Shown piece by piece: positions 14,787 to 21,842 of a stretch of DNA of 21,842 nt. The DNA is from an uncultured Lachnospiraceae bacterium (GTDB lineage: Bacteria > Bacillota > Clostridia > Lachnospirales > Lachnospiraceae), in contig CAJUMC010000056.1 of assembly GCA_910587085.1 (NCBI GenBank), forward strand, positions 1 through 21,842. The letters run 5' to 3'. The notes beneath the pieces are model-generated. The model was not told where the DNA came from. It saw nothing but the letters and a program-made list of their open reading frames with translations, and ran no database searches. Position 1 is the first letter of the stretch, and each line of letters begins with the position of its first letter. The position numbers were made by a program, and so were the translations under genes.

Positions 14787-17420
14787 ATGAAAACGGTAAT
14801 TATCGGCGGCGTTGCTGCCGGGACAAAGACAGCGGCAAAGCTGAAGCGGGAAAATCCGCAGGATGAAATTGTGATCTACACCAAGGGAAGAGATATTTCC
14901 TACGCCGGCTGCGGACTGCCGTACTACATCGGAGGAGCCATCGAAACGGAGGACGAGCTGATCGTAAATACCCCCGAAAAATTTATGGGTCTGACGGGAA
15001 CGGTTGTACATACAAACAGCGAGGTTATCGCCGTTCATCCGTCGGAGAAGACCATTACGGTACAAGGCGATGCGCGGCAGGAGGTCTCCTACGACCGGCT
15101 GGTAATTGCAGCGGGTGCTGAGAGCATTGTACCGCCGGTAGCGGGCGCGGGGCTTTCCGGCGTGTTTACCGTGCGCGTACCGGAGGATGCGGCTGCGGTC
15201 AGAAGCTATGTTAAGGAGCAGAATGTAAAGCGGGCCGTGGTCGTGGGCGGGGGCTTTATCGGCCTTGAGGTGGCGGAAAACCTGATGGCGCAGGGGATTT
15301 TTGTTACAGTGATGGATATGGCGGATCAGCTGATGCCGAATATTTTTGACGCCGAAATGGCGGATTATATCAAACGCCGGCTCACGGCTGCGGGGATGCG
15401 CATCCTGACCGGGACGGCGCTGACGGAGATAACCGGGGACGGGTATGCAAAGGACGCGGATGTGCTGCAGAAGAAGGATAGTCCGGAGGCTCTGTCTGCC
15501 GGCGGGCAGAGGGTGAGCGGCGTGCGGACGAAAACAGGGAACCTTCCTGCCGAGCTCGTGATCCTTGCTGCAGGAATCCGGCCGGCCACGAAATTCCTTG
15601 CGGATACAGGGCTTGCAATGGAACGGGGGCGGATCGTTACCGACGAATTCCAGAGAACAAATCTTCCGGATATCTATGCGGTGGGCGACTGCGCTCTGGT
15701 GAAAAACCGCATCACGGGGGAAGGACAGTGGTCGGCAATGGGGTCCACCGCAAATATTGCGGGAAGGGCGCTGGCGCTGAATTTAAGCGGTGAAACGTCC
15801 GGATATCCCGGGTGTCTCGGCACGGGTGTTGTAAAGCTTTCCAACGGGCTGCATGCGGCTCGGACAGGACTGACGCAGCAGCAGGCTCAGGCGGCAGGAT
15901 TCTCCGCCGTTTCGGTGCTCTGCGTTGCCGACGACAAGGCGCACTACTATCCGGATTCCGATATTTTTATAACGAAGCTGATCGCCGACGCAGACAGCCG
16001 CCGGCTGCTCGGAATGCAGGTGATCGGCGGGGGTGCGGTGGACAAGATGGCGGATATCGCGGTCGCGGGCATTTCGCTCGGTGCGAAGGCGGATGACTAC
16101 ATTATGATGGATTTTGCATATGCGCCGCCGTTTTCTACTGCCATCCACCCGTTTGCGGCGGCATGCAGTATTCTGGTAAATAAGCTGAGCGGCCGGCTTG
16201 TCTCCTTTACCCCGGCAGAGTACGCGGCGGGCGCGGCGAAAGAATATACGCTGGTGGATGTGCAGCCCGCCCCTGTACTTCCCGGTGCGGAGTGGCTCAA
16301 TTTGTCGAAGGCGGAGGAATTTGCCGCAAAGCATAGGAAGGATGAAAAGCTGCTGCTTGTCTGCGCGAAGGGCAAACGGGGATATCTGGCGCAGAACAGA
16401 CTAAGAGCGCTCGGCTTTACCGATACCCGCGTGCTGGAGGGCGGCGCAACGTTTAATGTGGTGAAGAAAACCCTGCCGGAAGGCGGAAAGCTTCCGCCGG
16501 AGGAGATCAAGCGCGTGAAGGCGCTCGGCTGTCTGGTGGACAAACGGTTCGGCGATGTGTTCAATGTGCGGGTGATTACGCGCAACGGAAAGATCACCGC
16601 CGAACAGCAGCATGTGGTTGCGGAGGCGGCGGAGCGCTTCGGCAGCGGAGAGATCACAATGACCACCCGGCTGACGCTGGAAATTCAGGGTGTCCCATAC
16701 ACAAATATTGACCCTCTGATCGCTTTTCTCGCGGAGAATAATCTGGAGACCGGCGGTACGGGTTCGCGCGTGCGCCCGGTGGTTTCCTGCAAGGGGACGA
16801 CCTGCCAGTACGGGCTGATTGACACCTTCGCTCTGAGTGAAAAAATCCACGAGCGCTTTTATGAGGGCTACCATGACGTGACCCTGCCGCATAAATTCAA
16901 GATTGCAGTGGGAGGCTGCCCGAACAATTGCGTAAAGCCGGATCTGAACGATCTGGGGATCATCGGCCAGCGCGTGCCGCTCTTTGATTATTCCAAATGC
17001 CGCGGCTGCAGGAAGTGCCAGGTGGAGCTTGCCTGCCCGATAAAGGTGGCAAAACTTGCGGACGGCGTGCTTCAGCTTGACGCACAGGCATGCAACGGCT
17101 GCGGGCGCTGCAGAGCGAAATGCCCGTTCGGCGTTACGGAGGAATACAGGGAAGGCTGCCGGATCTATATCGGCGGCAGATGGGGCAAGAAGATTGCGAA
17201 CGGCAAGCCGCTGGATAAGCTGTTTACAAGCGAGGACGAGGTTCTTGATACGGTGGAGCGCGCAATTCTGTTCTTCCGGGACGAGGGAATCACGGGCGAA
17301 CGCTTTGCAGATACGGTAAATCGGCTCGGCTTCGAATATGTGCAGGAAAAGCTGCTTTCCGGGACGATCGACAAGTCCGCGGTGCTTGAGAAAAAGGTAA
17401 AGGGCGGAGCGACCTGCTAG
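14787..17420 (+). CDS. Fusion oxidoreductase: CoA-disulfide reductase-like, rhodanese, siroheme sulfite reductase-like and 2x[4Fe-4S] ferredoxin
   Basis: This 877-residue cytoplasmic protein has four parts. Residues 1-455 are an FAD/NAD(P)H flavoprotein of the CoA-disulfide/persulfide reductase group: VIIGGVAAGTKTA (4-16), redox cysteine C42 in SYAGCGLPYY, VVVGGGFIGLEVAENL (151-166) and IYAVGDC (296-302). Residues about 475-560 are a rhodanese domain with C526 in VCAKGKRG. Residues about 575-730 resemble a sulfite/nitrite reductase half with C668, C673 (Cx4C), C711 and C715 (GGCPNNC), probably holding siroheme and [4Fe-4S]. Residues 738-780 carry two ferredoxin clusters (C738, 741, 744, 750 and C769, 772, 775, 779). 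Electrons could pass from NAD(P)H through FAD and clusters to a sulfur substrate, but the reaction is inference. A perfect AAGGAGGT (14773-14780) precedes the ATG. The uptake-system genes follow 82 bp later. Confidence 0.85.
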   Translation: MKTVIIGGVAAGTKTAAKLKRENPQDEIVIYTKGRDISYAGCGLPYYIGGAIETEDELIVNTPEKFMGLTGTVVHTNSEVIAVHPSEKTITVQGDARQEVSYDRLVIAAGAESIVPPVAGAGLSGVFTVRVPEDAAAVRSYVKEQNVKRAVVVGGGFIGLEVAENLMAQGIFVTVMDMADQLMPNIFDAEMADYIKRRLTAAGMRILTGTALTEITGDGYAKDADVLQKKDSPEALSAGGQRVSGVRTKTGNLPAELVILAAGIRPATKFLADTGLAMERGRIVTDEFQRTNLPDIYAVGDCALVKNRITGEGQWSAMGSTANIAGRALALNLSGETSGYPGCLGTGVVKLSNGLHAARTGLTQQQAQAAGFSAVSVLCVADDKAHYYPDSDIFITKLIADADSRRLLGMQVIGGGAVDKMADIAVAGISLGAKADDYIMMDFAYAPPFSTAIHPFAAACSILVNKLSGRLVSFTPAEYAAGAAKEYTLVDVQPAPVLPGAEWLNLSKAEEFAAKHRKDEKLLLVCAKGKRGYLAQNRLRALGFTDTRVLEGGATFNVVKKTLPEGGKLPPEEIKRVKALGCLVDKRFGDVFNVRVITRNGKITAEQQHVVAEAAERFGSGEITMTTRLTLEIQGVPYTNIDPLIAFLAENNLETGGTGSRVRPVVSCKGTTCQYGLIDTFALSEKIHERFYEGYHDVTLPHKFKIAVGGCPNNCVKPDLNDLGIIGQRVPLFDYSKCRGCRKCQVELACPIKVAKLADGVLQLDAQACNGCGRCRAKCPFGVTEEYREGCRIYIGGRWGKKIANGKPLDKLFTSEDEVLDTVERAILFFRDEGITGERFADTVNRLGFEYVQEKLLSGTIDKSAVLEKKVKGGATC

Positions 17421-17502
17421 GGCTTGACATAAAGCTGTGTTCCGGCCTGTTTGCAGCCGCGGCTTTGCAATCGTTTTAGTGATGCGGAGAATGGGAAGAA
17501 AA

Positions 17503-18558
17503 ATGAAAAAGAGGATTGTTCTGTTTATGTCCGCGGCGCTGGCATGCAGTGTTCTGACTGCCTGCGGGAACCGCGGCGCGGCAGATGAGGGCTGTTCGGA
17601 GAATACGCCTGGAAGCGGTATTTCTGCGGACGGCCATATAAATGCCGGCGGTTTGGAGGACACGGACGCAGGAGCTGATTCCGGGGAAACGGCAATTAAA
17701 AACGCGTATGCCTTTACCGACGATCTCGGCCGGGAAATTGTTGTTTCCTCCAGCCGGCGCGTGGCGTCGCTGCTTGGCAGCTACGCTGACATGTGGGTGC
17801 TCGCGGGAGGAAGCCTGTGTGCCGCGCCGGAGGATGCATTTGTGGATTTTGATTTATCCCTGACGGAGGATACCGTGAATCTGGGAGAAACAAAACGGCT
17901 GAGCCTTGAGCTTTTGCTGGCCTCTGCGCCGGACTTTGTACTGGCCAGCACCAACACGGCGCAGCATCTGGAATGGCAGCCGTCTCTTGCGGGGGCGGGG
18001 ATTGTCACGGCATATTTTGATGTGTCGTGCTTTGAGGATTATCTGCGCGTGCTGAAAATATTTACGGATATCACGGGGCAGGCGGAGCGATATCAGCAGT
18101 ATGGGGAGAGCCTGAAGGGCCAGATAGCCGGGGTGCTTTCCCGCTGTGAGGATCGGACGCCGCCGAGTGTTTTGTTTATGCGTGCGTCCGCGGCGAGCAT
18201 TCGGGCGAAAGGGAATGACGGCAACGTGCTCGGCGGGATGCTCGGGGAATTCGGCTGCGTCAATATTGCAGACGCGCAGGAGAGTCTGCTTGACAATTTA
18301 AGTGTGGAAAGCATTCTTTTGCAGAATCCGGATAAAATCCTGATTGTGCAGTCCGGCGATGATGCGGAGGGCATGAAGCGGAATGTGGAGAGGATGTTTG
18401 ACGAGAACCCGATCTGGAACGAGCTTTCCGCCGTGAAAAACGGGGAGGTTTATTTTCTGGATAAGCATCTTTACAATTTGAAGCCGAATGCCCGCTGGGC
18501 GGAGGCGTATGAAAAACTGGCGGAGATCTTATATGGGAAAATGTCGGATACCGAATGA
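17503..18558 (+). CDS. Iron-siderophore/cobalamin-type ABC transporter solute-binding lipoprotein (FecB/BtuF family)
   Basis: This 351-residue lipoprotein starts MKKRIVLFMSAALACSVLTAC, with lipobox LTAC and lipidation at C21. A low-complexity spacer follows, then a class III (helical-backbone) binding domain: AFTDDLGREIVVSSSRRVASL at the domain start, then LELLLASAPDFVLAS, and near the end GEVYFLDKHLYNLKPNARWAEAYEKLAEIL. ATG 17503 is chosen because it gives a canonical signal peptide and follows GGGAAG; an in-frame GTG at 17437 and ATGs at 17482 and 17491 would add residues before the signal. It overlaps the permease gene by 26 bp. The family imports ferric siderophores, haem or corrinoids; the sequence does not decide which. 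Proximity to a siroheme/Fe-S enzyme favours iron or tetrapyrrole, as inference. Confidence 0.85.
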   Translation: MKKRIVLFMSAALACSVLTACGNRGAADEGCSENTPGSGISADGHINAGGLEDTDAGADSGETAIKNAYAFTDDLGREIVVSSSRRVASLLGSYADMWVLAGGSLCAAPEDAFVDFDLSLTEDTVNLGETKRLSLELLLASAPDFVLASTNTAQHLEWQPSLAGAGIVTAYFDVSCFEDYLRVLKIFTDITGQAERYQQYGESLKGQIAGVLSRCEDRTPPSVLFMRASAASIRAKGNDGNVLGGMLGEFGCVNIADAQESLLDNLSVESILLQNPDKILIVQSGDDAEGMKRNVERMFDENPIWNELSAVKNGEVYFLDKHLYNLKPNARWAEAYEKLAEILYGKMSDTE

Positions 18559-19615
18559 AGCGGGCGGACCGGAGGAGGCTTTTGTGCCGCGGGAATCCCC
18601 GGCGCGGGATGGATTTTACGCGCCGGAAGAGAGCCGGTGCTTCCGTCTGCTTTTGCTGGGCGGGCTTTTTGCGTGCCTGGGGATTGCCGTGGCAAGCCTT
18701 TGTCTTGGAAGCATCCGTTTTTCGCCGCTTGCGCTGATCCGGATGCTTGCGGGGGGCGGGGATCGCGTGGCGAGGAGCATCTTAATCTATGCGAGGCTTC
18801 CGCGCACGCTTGCCGCGTTGGCTTCCGGTGCAGCTCTTTCGGTATCCGGGGCGGTGCTGCAGAATGTTTTGGACAACAAGCTTGCCTCGCCGGGGATTAT
18901 CGGGGTCAACGCCGGGGCGGGGCTCGGTGTGACACTCTGTCTGGCGGCAGGTACATTTTCCGGATTTGCGGTTTCGTGCGCGGCTTTTTCGGGGAGTCTG
19001 GTCACGGTTTTGATGATTTTCCTTTTTTCGTACCGGATGAATGCGTCCAAAACCACCGTGATTTTAGGCGGGGTGGCGCTGAACGCCGTGTGGAACGCCA
19101 TCGCGGAATCCGTCACGGTTCTGGATGCAGATGTGGGAATGCTCAGCATGGATTTCCGTGTAGGGGGATTTTCCGCGGTTTCTTACCCGAGACTTGTCCC
19201 GGCAGCAGTGCTGATCCTGGCGGCCCTTTTTGTGCTGCTTACCCTGTGCAGCGAGCTTGACATAACAGCGCTCGGCGATGAGACGGCGATGGGACTCGGA
19301 CTTCCCGTGGCAAGATACCGGATGCTTTTCCTCGCCCTTGCCGCGCTGCTTTCCGGGGCTGCGGTCAGCTTTTCCGGGCTGCTCGGTTTTGTCGGCCTGA
19401 TTGTACCTCATTTTGTCCGGCGGTTTTCCGGAAGCGGGAGCGGGAGGCTCCTGCCGGCCTGTGCGGTCTGCGGTGCGGGCTTTGTTCTGTTATGTGATCT
19501 GATGTCCAGGCTTTTGTTCCTGCCGTATGAACTGCCGGTGGGGATTTTAATGTCGGTGGCGGGAGGGCCGGTGTTTTTGTGGATGCTGGTAAGAAAAAAG
19601 CGAGGAGCATTGTGA
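18533..19615 (+). CDS. FecCD/BtuC-family ABC transporter permease
   Basis: This 360-residue membrane protein has a hydrophilic N-terminus of about 35 residues and then many hydrophobic segments, consistent with the usual ten. Family motifs are present: RLPRTLAALASGAALSVSG (88-106), NKLASPGIIGVNAGAGLG (115-132), the cytoplasmic coupling loop GDETAMGLGLPV (248-259), GLLGFVGLIVPHFVR (282-296) and ELPVGILMSVAGGPVFLWML (333-352). ATG 18533 follows GGAG (18522-18525) at 7 nt and overlaps the binding-protein gene by 26 bp, suggesting coupled translation; an earlier in-frame GTG (18488) lacks this support. A single permease gene implies a homodimer, as in BtuC, rather than a FecC/FecD heterodimer. 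Confidence 0.92.
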   Translation: MGKCRIPNEAGGPEEAFVPRESPARDGFYAPEESRCFRLLLLGGLFACLGIAVASLCLGSIRFSPLALIRMLAGGGDRVARSILIYARLPRTLAALASGAALSVSGAVLQNVLDNKLASPGIIGVNAGAGLGVTLCLAAGTFSGFAVSCAAFSGSLVTVLMIFLFSYRMNASKTTVILGGVALNAVWNAIAESVTVLDADVGMLSMDFRVGGFSAVSYPRLVPAAVLILAALFVLLTLCSELDITALGDETAMGLGLPVARYRMLFLALAALLSGAAVSFSGLLGFVGLIVPHFVRRFSGSGSGRLLPACAVCGAGFVLLCDLMSRLLFLPYELPVGILMSVAGGPVFLWMLVRKKRGAL

Positions 19616-19696
19616 GGCAGGCAAGAAAGTTTGTGCCGGAGAGCGGAAAAGGACGAGGGAGGCAACACGGGAAAACAGTGAAAACAGGAGAAGGTT

Positions 19697-20470
19697 ATGG
19701 TTGAAATCGAAAATGTTTCCGCCGGGTACGGGAAGCAGAAGGTACTGCACAGTGTGAACCTTACGCTGCGGGAAGGGCAGGTGACCGTCCTGATCGGCGC
19801 GAACGGCAGCGGGAAAAGTACGCTGCTCAAGGTGCTTCTCGGCTTTCTTCCCCTTATGAGCGGCGAGATCCGGATCAACCGTGTTCCGACGGGAAAGCTT
19901 TCCCGGGCTGAGCTTGCAAAGAGTATTGCCTATCTCCCGCAGGGGAAGAACGTGCCTGACATAACAGCAGGGCGCATGGTTCTCTCCGGACGATTTCCGT
20001 ATTTAAGCTATCCGAGAAGATACCGGGCATGCGATGCTGCAGCGGCAGCAGACGCGATGGAGCGTATGGGAATTGCAGAGCTTTCGGACAGGCCGATGTC
20101 AGAGCTCTCCGGCGGCATGCGCCAGAAGGTCTATCTCGCGATGGCGCTGGCACAGCAGGCGGGTGTCATTGTGATGGACGAGCCGACGACCTACCTCGAT
20201 ATCGGGCAGCAGGTGAAATTTGCGGAGCTGGTAAGGGAGCTTGCCGGGGCAGGAAAAACATTGCTGCTTGTCCTGCATGACCTGCCGCTTGCGTTCAAGG
20301 TTTCCGATCAGATAGCTGCGCTTTCTGCGGGAAGGATTGCTTTCTGCGGCAGTGCCGCGGAGATCCTTTCCTCCGGAGTGGCAGGGCAGCTCTACGGTGT
20401 GACGGTGAAGTCCGTACAGACAGGGGCAGGAAGGCAGTATTTTTATGAGCTGCCGGAAGGCCCTTCATAA
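19697..20470 (+). CDS. FecE/BtuD-family ABC transporter ATP-binding protein
   Basis: This 257-residue ATPase powers the preceding permease. All ABC motifs are intact: Walker A GANGSGKST (34-42), Q-loop Q82 in YLPQG, signature LSGGMRQKV (137-145), Walker B VIVMDEP (157-163) with E162, D-loop YLD (166-168) and switch H194 in VLHD. The Y-L-P-Q spacing and the D-I-T-A segment before the helical domain are typical of the iron/cobalamin class. It starts 81 bp after the permease with AGGAG (19686-19690) before the ATG, and completes a three-gene importer that ends at a strong terminator about 115 bp downstream. Confidence 0.94.
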   Translation: MVEIENVSAGYGKQKVLHSVNLTLREGQVTVLIGANGSGKSTLLKVLLGFLPLMSGEIRINRVPTGKLSRAELAKSIAYLPQGKNVPDITAGRMVLSGRFPYLSYPRRYRACDAAAAADAMERMGIAELSDRPMSELSGGMRQKVYLAMALAQQAGVIVMDEPTTYLDIGQQVKFAELVRELAGAGKTLLLVLHDLPLAFKVSDQIAALSAGRIAFCGSAAEILSSGVAGQLYGVTVKSVQTGAGRQYFYELPEGPS

Positions 20471-20583
20471 ATATAATGACAGAAATTGATATCCGAATTA
20501 AAACGGCAGATTTCCGGTGATGAGTGAGGAGATAATTGTAACTGCAATAAAGAATTATATTTTTATATGGTGTTTGTGTTCCC

Positions 20584-20616
20584 CGCCGCTGGCCGACAAG
20601 GCCGGCGGCGTTTTTT
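20584..20616 (+). terminator. Rho-independent terminator of the uptake operon
   Basis: CGCCGCTGGCC (20584-20594) pairs with GGCCGGCGGCG (20600-20610) as 11 bp with one U-G wobble, loop GACAA, followed by TTTTTT (20611-20616). A second small hairpin, TGCCGT/ACGGCA (20620-20625 with 20629-20634), follows directly with an AT-rich tail and may back it up. Confidence 0.92.
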
Positions 20617-21020
20617 CGCTGCCGTAAAACGGCAATTTATTTATTGTGTTGAGGAATATTCACTTTTGTTTGTAAAGTGTTAAGATATTGTTATGTCGAA
20701 AATGGTACTATTCAATCAGAAAAATACAAAGTGAACAGCAGGAATAAGATTAGAGAAGTTATAGAAATATTGTCTATTCATACGCAGACAAATAAAAAGA
20801 ATTATCAGAAAAGACCAGAACTGCCTGTCTGGTTCCAGGAAAGCGGTGCATGGATGCATGAGCCGGGACGCCGGCAGCAGAAAAGGACGGAAGAAAAAGC
20901 AAGAGCGGCCGGAATTGGAGGTACAGTTGAAAACGGACAGCCGGTCAGCGATGAACCTGCCCCGGACAGGGAAGAGGATCGTTTTCAATTATAATGTACA
21001 GCGGAGGAGGGGAAGATTGC
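20617..21020 (+). other. Intergenic region before the MalT-like gene
   Basis: About 400 bp without a supported gene. A frame open from a GTG at 20677 to 20994 (105 codons) has no Shine-Dalgarno and no recognisable domain, so I do not call it. A 6-bp inverted repeat CACTTT-N7-AAAGTG (20661-20666, 20674-20679) could be an operator. Weak promoter-like pairs exist, such as TTGTCT (20770-20775) with TAAAAA (20793-20798) at 17 bp, but none is convincing. Base composition shifts from AT-rich before about 20810 to GC-richer after it. Confidence 0.45.
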
Positions 21021-21803
21021 ATGAAGGAACCATTGCTGGCGTCGAAGCTTCGAATGCCCCGGGTGATCTGCAATACGATCAGGAGACCGGAACTACTGAA
21101 AAGAATCCATGAGATGCCCCAGCAGGTACTGGCGCTGCACGCCGGGGCGGGATACGGCAAAACTACGATTATGGCGGACTATTTTCGAACTTTCGGACTG
21201 CCGTGCGGCTGGTACCAGCTTGGACGGATCGATGATGATATGGATCGGTTCCTGTATTCCTTTGAAACGCTGCTGCAGAGACAGGTCACCGGATTCCGTC
21301 TGCATAAAGAGCCTGTCACCTGGTCGAGGGAAACCGTTGAGCTGACGGTAATACAGATACTGGAGCAGCTGGAACCCTTTGAAGGCTGTATAAATATTGT
21401 TCTGGATGATTTTCAGCACATTCAGAATCCGCTGATTTTCGATTTTTTAAGTCTGTTTATTCAGTATATGGGAGACGGCATCCGAATCTTTTTTATGAAC
21501 CGGGGAAAATTTCCGGAGTTCCTGACCCGCTATCTGCTTCAGGGAATGGCAGGGGTTCTGGGGGCGCAGGAACTGAAGATTACAAAGGCCGAGCTGCATG
21601 CATATTTCGAAGAAAACGGAGAAAAACAGCGGCACGAGGCTGCGGAGAGGATACTGGAATGTACGGAGGGCTGGGCCGTCGCAGTCAACTGCATTCTGAA
21701 CGCTCCGGAGGAGGCGGGGCCGGGAGAAAAGGGAACGGATGATTTTCCTGCAGGCTCCGGCCTGGCCGATTATTTATATTATGAAATTTTAAGGAAGCAC
21801 TGA
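21021..21803 (+). CDS. MalT/LuxR-type regulator N-terminal ATPase domain, truncated
   Basis: This 260-residue product matches the start of large MalT-like ATP-dependent regulators: LLASKLRMPRVICNTIRRPELLKRI (here 5-29) is their usual opening, followed by Walker A GAGYGKTT (42-49), Walker B INIVLDD (124-130) and the TEGWAVAVNCIL segment (215-226). Full-length members have about 800-900 residues with TPR-like repeats and a C-terminal LuxR helix-turn-helix. Here a TGA follows DYLYYEILRKH, where relatives normally continue. Either a mutation or insertion truncated the gene, or a frameshift lies at this point; the remaining 39 bases do not obviously resume the family sequence. ATG 21021 follows GGAGGAGGGGAAG; an upstream in-frame ATG at 20994 lies before that site. 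Without the DNA-binding domain it should not act as a normal activator. Confidence 0.7.
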   Translation: MKEPLLASKLRMPRVICNTIRRPELLKRIHEMPQQVLALHAGAGYGKTTIMADYFRTFGLPCGWYQLGRIDDDMDRFLYSFETLLQRQVTGFRLHKEPVTWSRETVELTVIQILEQLEPFEGCINIVLDDFQHIQNPLIFDFLSLFIQYMGDGIRIFFMNRGKFPEFLTRYLLQGMAGVLGAQELKITKAELHAYFEENGEKQRHEAAERILECTEGWAVAVNCILNAPEEAGPGEKGTDDFPAGSGLADYLYYEILRKH

Positions 21804-21842
21804 TTAAAGCAGGTAAAAGCCAGGCAAATAAACGAAGGTAAT

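Noticed and set aside
17455..17464. Palindrome AGCCGCGGCT between the fusion enzyme and the binding protein, considered as a terminator
   Set aside because: The arms leave almost no loop and no proper T-run follows directly; too short to call.
16401..17663. A 420-codon open frame on the minus strand
   Set aside because: It lies opposite the cysteine-motif-rich end of the fusion oxidoreductase and the start of the binding protein, both strongly supported; no motif or ribosome-binding site favours the antisense frame.
20520..20627. Short forward frame (about 35 codons) after the ATPase gene
   Set aside because: It reads through the uptake-operon terminator hairpin and lacks a ribosome-binding site at useful distance.
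20677..20994. 105-codon forward frame before the MalT-like gene
   Set aside because: It starts at a GTG without a ribosome-binding site, changes base composition part way and has no recognisable features; treated as intergenic.

Overview
The window looks like chromosomal DNA of a moderately GC-rich Gram-positive anaerobe, most likely a Lachnospiraceae-type Clostridium relative. This is inferred from purine-rich Shine-Dalgarno sequences before nearly every gene, TTGACA/TATAAT-type promoters, lipobox lipoproteins, and the mix of families: CUT1-type sugar ABC importers without their own ATPase, a large siroheme/ferredoxin fusion oxidoreductase, and a MalT/LuxR-type regulator. All supported genes lie on the + strand. 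I see no tRNA, rRNA, CRISPR array or complete insertion sequence.

Region 1 (about 70-6230) is the most unusual part. It is a three-gene unit with a near-consensus promoter at its start and a strong terminator at its end. Gene 1 (140-880) is a coiled-coil protein whose last 40 residues match the GrpE beta-wing signature (FDxxVH ... GYxxNGKTxxxALV). Genes 2 and 3 (891-3158, 3193-6156) are tandem paralogues with complete Hsp70/actin-type ATPase motifs (DFGTKST, DFGGGTTD, ISEPAAY, LAGNSSK), but with long N-terminal regions and a C-terminal domain unlike the DnaK substrate-binding domain. The paralogues differ by a 699-bp (233-codon) in-frame indel near the N-terminus. I read this as a self-contained, non-canonical Hsp70/GrpE-like module, with no J-protein in view and no CIRCE or CtsR site upstream.

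Region 2 (6322-7724) is a monocistronic fold-type I aminotransferase with its own promoter. Region 3 (7769-9746) is a methyl-accepting chemotaxis protein preceded by a leader of about 240 nt that can fold into competing hairpins.

Region 4 (9962-14600) is a sugar-type ABC importer operon. It holds a short leader ORF overlapping a strong terminator/attenuator hairpin, a solute-binding lipoprotein with an added propeller-like N-terminal half, a one-TM protein resembling the C-terminal domain of HlyD/MacA adaptors, and MalF- and MalG-type permeases. No ATPase is encoded, so a shared MsmX-like ATPase is expected.

Region 5 (14787-20616) begins with an 877-residue fusion of CoA-disulfide-reductase-like flavoprotein, rhodanese, siroheme/[4Fe-4S] sulfite-reductase half-domain and 2x[4Fe-4S] ferredoxin. 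A complete FecBCD/BtuFCD-type uptake system follows (lipoprotein, permease, ATPase), ending at a strong terminator. Sulfur/persulfide redox chemistry and iron or tetrapyrrole uptake may therefore be linked. Region 6 (20617-21842) is a mostly non-coding stretch and a MalT/LuxR-type protein that stops after its ATPase domain, close to the window edge.
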